This document shows positions 51,537-55,716 of a stretch of DNA of 55,716 nucleotides, one piece after another. The stretch comes from Patescibacteria group bacterium (GTDB lineage: Bacteria; Patescibacteriota; Patescibacteriia; 2-12-FULL-60-25): assembly GCA_022703155.1 (NCBI GenBank), contig JAKLEH010000002.1, forward strand, positions 1 through 55,716, read 5' to 3'. Position 1 is the first letter of the stretch. Each line of letters starts with the position of its first letter. The notes under the pieces were generated by a model. It was not told the DNA's origin and did no database searches. It saw only the letters and a list, made by a program, of their open reading frames with translations. The translations under genes were made by a program, and so were the position numbers.

Positions 51537-51661
51537 CCACCCTCCCCATTCGACTCGCCTCAAGTATACGCTCGCTCAGGGCAGGCTCTTAACGAGGGAG
51601 GGGTTTGTTATTCAACAATCTCAACCCTCCCTCGTTAAGGGAGGGGAGGGTGAGTTAACGT
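51537..51661. repeat. Family I inverted repeat
   Basis: TTAACGAGGGAGGG (51589-51602) and CCCTCCCTCGTTAA (51625-51638) form a perfect 14-bp stem. Outer TTAACTC..GAGTTAAC words extend the inverted symmetry. Confidence 0.9.
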
Positions 51662-51697
51662 TTTATTGTGGATAACCAAAACAGCGGTTATGTTTTG

Positions 51698-51706
51698 TGC
51701 TATAAT
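51698..51706 (+). promoter_or_regulatory. Extended -10 promoter of the S74 protein gene
   Basis: TGCTATAAT, nine bases before the ATG at 51716. No -35 box is apparent; a leaderless transcript is likely. Confidence 0.72.
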
Positions 51707-51715
51707 GCTTTTGTT

Positions 51716-53980
51716 ATGCGCAAAACCATGCTTGTCGCATCTGCCAGTATTTTTGGCATTTGTGTTTTAGTTATCGCGGCCAAGGCTGCCACTACTTGGC
51801 AAGGACCGCCGTCAAACTGCACCAGTCCAGATACCACGTTGTGCAATACAGACGGAGTTGTTTGGAATAGGTCCACGCCACAACAAACTGGATCATTCAA
51901 TTTATCCGGTACTGGACAATTGGGGAATGGTCTGACAATCGTTTCCGGAGATTTGAATGCAAATAGCCTGATTTATCTTCAGACTAACGGTGATTTGCGA
52001 TTAACAGATACAAAATCTATCAGGATTGACAAAGGTGGTTCGCAATCACAATTATATGTAGGTAATTACAGTACTTTACCTGGTAACTCAAACATAAAAG
52101 TCACAATTTTTGGCGATTTGGAAACAGCAACAGAAAACTTTGAAGATTATACAACAAAAATCTCAACCCCAACGCTTTGCCTTAATGGTGATTGCAAATC
52201 CGCTTGGCCCGCGGTTGGCGGTGGAGGAACGGTTACAGGCGCGACCGCTGGTGGCGGCTTGTTGTTAACCGGTACGACACTGGGTCTATCAACGTCGTGT
52301 GCAAACGGCCAAATCATGAAATGGAACGGTGCATCTTGGGCGTGCGCGGCGGATGGTTCGAACACAGGTACTGTAACTTCGATTTCACAAGGAACCGGCA
52401 TTACTGCTACGCCAAATCCAATTACCGGCGCTGGTACCATTGCTTTGAACACGACTTATACCGATGGTCGTTATGTCGATGTCTCTGGCGACACTATGAC
52501 TGGCCAACTGACAATAGAAAGATCGCCTGCGGTTTGGCCATCGCTGTCGGCAGTTAATGGGATTCAGTCAAATAGCCTGGTGCAAATATACAGTCAGCTG
52601 AGTGTGAACAGCTTTGGTTTAGGCGTATACGCAGCAGCTCCCACGGCGGGCAGTTTTGCGGGTACGGCATATGGTATTATCGCGAATGGCGAACCCGGTG
52701 GCATGGGTGGTTCTTTTCAGAATAAGCCTTCTGGATTACCAGTCACGAAAAGAGTAGATTTGGCAACGCAAAATAACGCGGTTGAGGCCATCATGGGTAA
52801 CATTAAATTGAATACCGGAAACAGCCTCTGTTTTGATACGGACTGTCGTTCGTCTTGGCCTGCGGCATCAACCGGAGACTTGACCGACGTTTTATCTGGC
52901 ACGGGCGTTTCTGTAGCAAATTCCGCTGGCCCGCAACCGACAGTTTCGTTACAAACAAGTTATCAAATGCCACAAAGCTGTACCAATGGTCAAGTGCCTA
53001 AATCGAATGGATCAGGAGCTTGGGTTTGTGCGGCGGACATGAATTCAGGTGGTACGGTGACGGCCGTTAATGCTGGTACAGGCATAACATCTTCAGGCGG
53101 CACGACACCGACGATAGCGATGAGTGCAACATATCGTTTACCTCAAGGTTGCACAATAAATGCAACGCCTTTTTCTGACGGTGCGGGAAATTGGGTTTGT
53201 CATGACGTCAATCCCGGAACTGGATTGGGCCACGTGATGGGTGATTTGAATATTTTGCAGGGATATCGTTTGCCCCAGACGTGTTCAAAAGGTCAGATGC
53301 CATACCAAAGTGGTTTGTTAACTTGGGGATGTACTAGCAACTTAACTTGGGACGGTACAAATGGACGTTTAGGCATCGGCACATCAGCCCCAACGCAAAG
53401 TTTGGATGTGTCGGGTAACGCAAACATCTCAGGCGTCACTACAGTCTATCAGCTACAAACCGCAGGCTCTCCCTATAACGGTATGTATTTTAATAACCGT
53501 ACTGCAGGCACACAATGGGGTTTGTACTCCGATAACATTGGCGGTTTGAATGCGGCCGCTTTGTGGAGCGGGACAAATAAATTTTATATCAATAATAACG
53601 GACAGGCTTGGAAATCCAATTTGTCTGCTTCTTGGGACAATCCATCTGATGAGAGGCTGAAGGACATTCATGGTAATTTTACGGCGGGTTTAAAGGAGAT
53701 AACGCAACTGCAACCTATTAAATTCACATATAAAAAAGACAACCCATTAAAATTACCATCGGATGTCGATGCTATCGGCTTTTCAGCACAAGAAGTGCTA
53801 AAAGTTTTGCCAGAAGCAGTAACTAAAGATGGTATGGGGTATTTGAATTTGAAGACCGATCCTATATTGTGGGCCGAAGTCAATGCCATCAAAGAACTAA
53901 AAATCCAAAACGACATGCTGCAAGCGGAAAATGACATGCTACTGCACCGCATAGAGGCATTGGAAGAAAAGCTTAAATAA
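51716..53980 (+). CDS. Secreted tail-fibre-like surface protein with C-terminal S74 intramolecular chaperone domain
   Basis: 754 residues from ATG at 51716. Signal peptide MRKTMLVASASIFGICVLVI. The body is Gly/Thr/Ser-rich with fibre-like modules (GTVTSISQGTGITATPNPIT, YVDVSGDTMTGQLTI, GRLGIGTSAPTQSLDVSGNA), as in trimeric phage fibres. The C-terminal domain starts SDERLKDIHGNF: S644 and K649 have the spacing of the endosialidase cleavage dyad, so self-cleavage before S644 would release about 111 residues. These end in a coiled coil (IKELKIQNDMLQAENDMLLH). The gene is more AT-rich than its neighbours. It has its own extended -10 promoter and terminator. Confidence 0.88.
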   Translation: MRKTMLVASASIFGICVLVIAAKAATTWQGPPSNCTSPDTTLCNTDGVVWNRSTPQQTGSFNLSGTGQLGNGLTIVSGDLNANSLIYLQTNGDLRLTDTKSIRIDKGGSQSQLYVGNYSTLPGNSNIKVTIFGDLETATENFEDYTTKISTPTLCLNGDCKSAWPAVGGGGTVTGATAGGGLLLTGTTLGLSTSCANGQIMKWNGASWACAADGSNTGTVTSISQGTGITATPNPITGAGTIALNTTYTDGRYVDVSGDTMTGQLTIERSPAVWPSLSAVNGIQSNSLVQIYSQLSVNSFGLGVYAAAPTAGSFAGTAYGIIANGEPGGMGGSFQNKPSGLPVTKRVDLATQNNAVEAIMGNIKLNTGNSLCFDTDCRSSWPAASTGDLTDVLSGTGVSVANSAGPQPTVSLQTSYQMPQSCTNGQVPKSNGSGAWVCAADMNSGGTVTAVNAGTGITSSGGTTPTIAMSATYRLPQGCTINATPFSDGAGNWVCHDVNPGTGLGHVMGDLNILQGYRLPQTCSKGQMPYQSGLLTWGCTSNLTWDGTNGRLGIGTSAPTQSLDVSGNANISGVTTVYQLQTAGSPYNGMYFNNRTAGTQWGLYSDNIGGLNAAALWSGTNKFYINNNGQAWKSNLSASWDNPSDERLKDIHGNFTAGLKEITQLQPIKFTYKKDNPLKLPSDVDAIGFSAQEVLKVLPEAVTKDGMGYLNLKTDPILWAEVNAIKELKIQNDMLQAENDMLLHRIEALEEKLK

Positions 53981-53985
53981 ACCCA

Positions 53986-54010
53986 AATCCCGCTGCAAAG
54001 CGGGATTTTT
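53986..54010 (+). terminator. Rho-independent terminator
   Basis: AATCCCGC-TGCAAA-GCGGGATT, then TTTG, 6 bp after the stop. Confidence 0.9.
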
Positions 54011-54093
54011 GATTGATTTTGATTTTTCGCTACGTGTAGGGTAGTGTTAAAATCAAACGTAAACAGTTACCACTCCTTAAAAAGGAGGGGAAT

Positions 54094-55551
54094 ATGTCGA
54101 ATTATATGCTCAAACTTTGGAATTCTTTGACCAGGACGCGCGAGGCGTTTGGATCCATCGACCCGAAAGAAGTTCGGATGTATTCGTGCGGACCGACGGT
54201 TTATCAACGTGCGCATATCGGCAATTTGAGGGCGTACGTGGCTTGGGACGTGTTAAAAAACATTTTGGCGGCCAATGGCTACAAGGTCACGCACTGCATG
54301 AACATCACGGACGTGGGCCATTTGGTGGGTGACGGCGACGAAGGCGAGGATAAGCTCCAATCTTCCGCAGCCAAGGAAGGGCGTACGGCATGGGACGTGG
54401 CTAAAGAATACGAAGAGCTGTTCAAACAAGACGCCGCGGCTTTGGGCGTCCGTTTGCCCGAACCGCCCTTATTGTGTCGCGCCACGGAACACATTGCCGA
54501 GCAAATAAAATTGATACAAATCCTGGACGAAAAAGGCTATACGTACGTGACCAGCGATGGCGTGTATTACGACACGTCAAAATTTCCGGATTACGGCCGC
54601 CTCTCCGGCCAGCCGCTCGAAGAAAAATTGGAAGGCGCACGCGTCCAGGCCTCGTCGGAAAAAAGGAATCCCACGGACTTCGCCCTCTGGAAATTCAGCT
54701 ACCCCAATGGTGTGACACGCGACCAGTATCTGTCCGACCTCCGACCTCCGACTTCCGACGCGTTGCCCCAACGCCACATGGAATGGGAAAGCCCCTGGGG
54801 TCTCGGTTTCCCGGGTTGGCACATAGAATGCTCTGCCATGAGCCGCAAATATTTGGGCCAACCGTTCGACATCCATACGGGTGGCGTAGACCATTTGCCC
54901 GTGCACCACGAAAACGAAATCGCACAAAGCGTGGCGGCTTATGCCGTGCCGTTGGCCAATTTTTGGATCCACAACGAATTCATCACCGTGGACGGCCAAA
55001 AGATGAGCAAATCGTTGGGCAATACCTATACGTTAAAAGACATTACGGAACATGGCATCGAACCGTTAAGTCTGCGTTACTTCTATCTCGGCGCCCAATA
55101 CAGGTCCAAATTGAACTTCACTTGGGACGCGTTGCGCGCCGCACAGAACGCGCTCCATAAACTGCGCGAAATCGTGAGCGAGTGGGAACCGGCCACGGAC
55201 AAAGCGCCGGACGCGGAATGGCATAGCCAATTCATGAACGAACTGGACGACGACCTGAATACGCCAAACGCCTTGGCCGTGATGTGGGAAATGGTCAAAT
55301 CTGATTTGGATTCTGGCCGCAAATCCGCCAACATGTTGGTCTGGGATAAGATTTTAGGCTTGGGCTTGGAATCCTACATCGCCAAACCCGTAGAAATCCC
55401 TGAACAGGTCAAACTGCTCGCGCAACGCCGCTGGGAAGCCAAATCCCGTCAGGATTGGGACAGCGCGGACCGGCTCCGCAACGAGTTGGATGCTCTGGGC
55501 TGGCGCATGGAAGACGGACCCGGAGGGTACAAATTGAAAGTGAAAATATAA
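54094..55551 (+). CDS. cysS: Cysteinyl-tRNA synthetase
   Basis: 485 residues. Class I signature H41-IGN in SCGPTVYQRAHIGN, zinc ligands including C32 and the Cys of GWHIECSAMS with HHE nearby, and K303-MSKS. It charges tRNA-Cys. Between the conserved KRNPTDFALWK and ESPWGLGFPGWHIEC there are about 20 extra residues, including SDLRPPTSD at 214-222, encoded by a family A heptamer array. The start is fixed by AAGGAGGGG just upstream. A TGTTAAAAT extended -10 lies at 54045-54053. Confidence 0.97.
   Translation: MSNYMLKLWNSLTRTREAFGSIDPKEVRMYSCGPTVYQRAHIGNLRAYVAWDVLKNILAANGYKVTHCMNITDVGHLVGDGDEGEDKLQSSAAKEGRTAWDVAKEYEELFKQDAAALGVRLPEPPLLCRATEHIAEQIKLIQILDEKGYTYVTSDGVYYDTSKFPDYGRLSGQPLEEKLEGARVQASSEKRNPTDFALWKFSYPNGVTRDQYLSDLRPPTSDALPQRHMEWESPWGLGFPGWHIECSAMSRKYLGQPFDIHTGGVDHLPVHHENEIAQSVAAYAVPLANFWIHNEFITVDGQKMSKSLGNTYTLKDITEHGIEPLSLRYFYLGAQYRSKLNFTWDALRAAQNALHKLREIVSEWEPATDKAPDAEWHSQFMNELDDDLNTPNALAVMWEMVKSDLDSGRKSANMLVWDKILGLGLESYIAKPVEIPEQVKLLAQRRWEAKSRQDWDSADRLRNELDALGWRMEDGPGGYKLKVKI
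54735..54763 (-). repeat. Family A heptamer array inside cysS
   Basis: Four TCCGACC-type units, read as LSDLRPPTSD. This is the complementary orientation of the GTCGGAG unit. Confidence 0.92.
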
Positions 55552-55558
55552 TTATAAC

Positions 55559-55585
55559 AACGCCCGGATCTTCCGGGTGTTTTGT
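55559..55585 (+). terminator. Rho-independent terminator of cysS
   Basis: ACGCCCGG-ATCTT-CCGGGTGT stem followed by TTTTGTTT. Confidence 0.88.
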
Positions 55586-55592
55586 TTATATA

Positions 55593-55714
55593 TAGATTGC
55601 TTCGGCTTTAACTATACCGCCTCGCAACGACAATTGTGCGCTTTGTCGTCGCGAGGCTTTGCGAAGCGATCTATGGATTGCTTCGTCGTCGGACTTCTCG
55701 CAATGGCAATGGGG
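55593..55714. repeat. Family E inverted repeats, double copy
   Basis: ATAGATTGCTTCGG..CCTCGCAACGACAA, then TTGTCGTCGCGAGGCTTTGC and GATCTATGGATTGCTTCG..TCTCGCAATGGCAA. It runs to the window edge; no gene is visible. Confidence 0.85.
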
Positions 55715-55716
55715 GT

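Noticed and set aside
51537-51661. Terminal inverted repeats of an insertion sequence around 51.6 kb
   Set aside because: The 14-bp arms are only about 22 bp apart and enclose no transposase. It is a dispersed hairpin repeat.

Overview
The window looks like a chromosomal segment of a Patescibacteria (CPR) bacterium, probably of a Parcubacteria-type lineage; the lineage is an inference from gene content. TGA is used as a stop throughout. Genes are short-spaced and lie on both strands. They mix core functions (pyrG, rpmA, cysS, fmt, def, dnaK system, murein genes) with surface polysaccharide genes and many lineage-specific membrane or secreted proteins. There are no rRNAs, no insertion sequences and no CRISPR array. 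One tRNA, Lys(UUU), is present.

Layout. 1-6.8 kb: polysaccharide block with a flippase, a GT4-GT2 fusion, a GT2-ligase fusion, and an alkyltransferase-type DNA repair gene. 6.8-9.5 kb: fmt and def on the minus strand, separated by two long gene-free stretches, one of which looks like a structured RNA with a terminator. 9.5-13.7 kb: a PriA-like protein that has lost its Walker A motif, a MEMO/LigB-like protein, and a secreted protein. 13.7-19.7 kb: membrane glycosyltransferase, hypotheticals, HIT protein, rmlB and rmlA. 19.7-23.6 kb: a PEGA protein and a tandem pair of NYN-domain proteins. 23.7-28.2 kb: S41 protease, Nudix, pyrG, rpmA, NifU-like protein. 28.3-35.9 kb: murein genes mraY, ftsW, murG and murD, interrupted by tRNA-Lys, a GT4 and a translin-family protein. 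35.9-41.1 kb: MacAB-like export system with two permeases. 41.2-46.8 kb: heat-shock cluster hrcA-grpE-hsp20-dnaK-DUF3467-dnaJ behind a consensus promoter and CIRCE operator. 46.9-54 kb: membrane proteins, a cysteine-rich lipoprotein of myxobacterial style, and a surface protein ending in a self-cleaving S74 chaperone domain. 54-55.6 kb: cysS.

The strongest unusual signal is the repeat landscape. Nearly every gap of about 50 bp or more holds a repeat built as a left arm of tandem units and a right arm of their inverse complement. At least eight unrelated sequences share an exact 7-bp period, and one AT-rich family has a 9-bp period. Several heptads are also read in frame inside essential genes: the GT4-GT2 fusion (whose interdomain linker is a complete element), a GT39-like protein, fmt, murD (twice), grpE, dnaK and cysS. 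The heptads found inside genes are those without stop codons in the frames read; stop-containing ones are confined to gaps. This parallels the heptameric STRR repeats of cyanobacteria and the in-frame palindromic elements of Rickettsia, and is the best candidate here for an undescribed system.

Promoters are readable: TTGACN-17-TATNNT boxes, two divergent pairs with interlocked boxes, and extended -10 boxes placed so that transcripts would be leaderless or nearly so.
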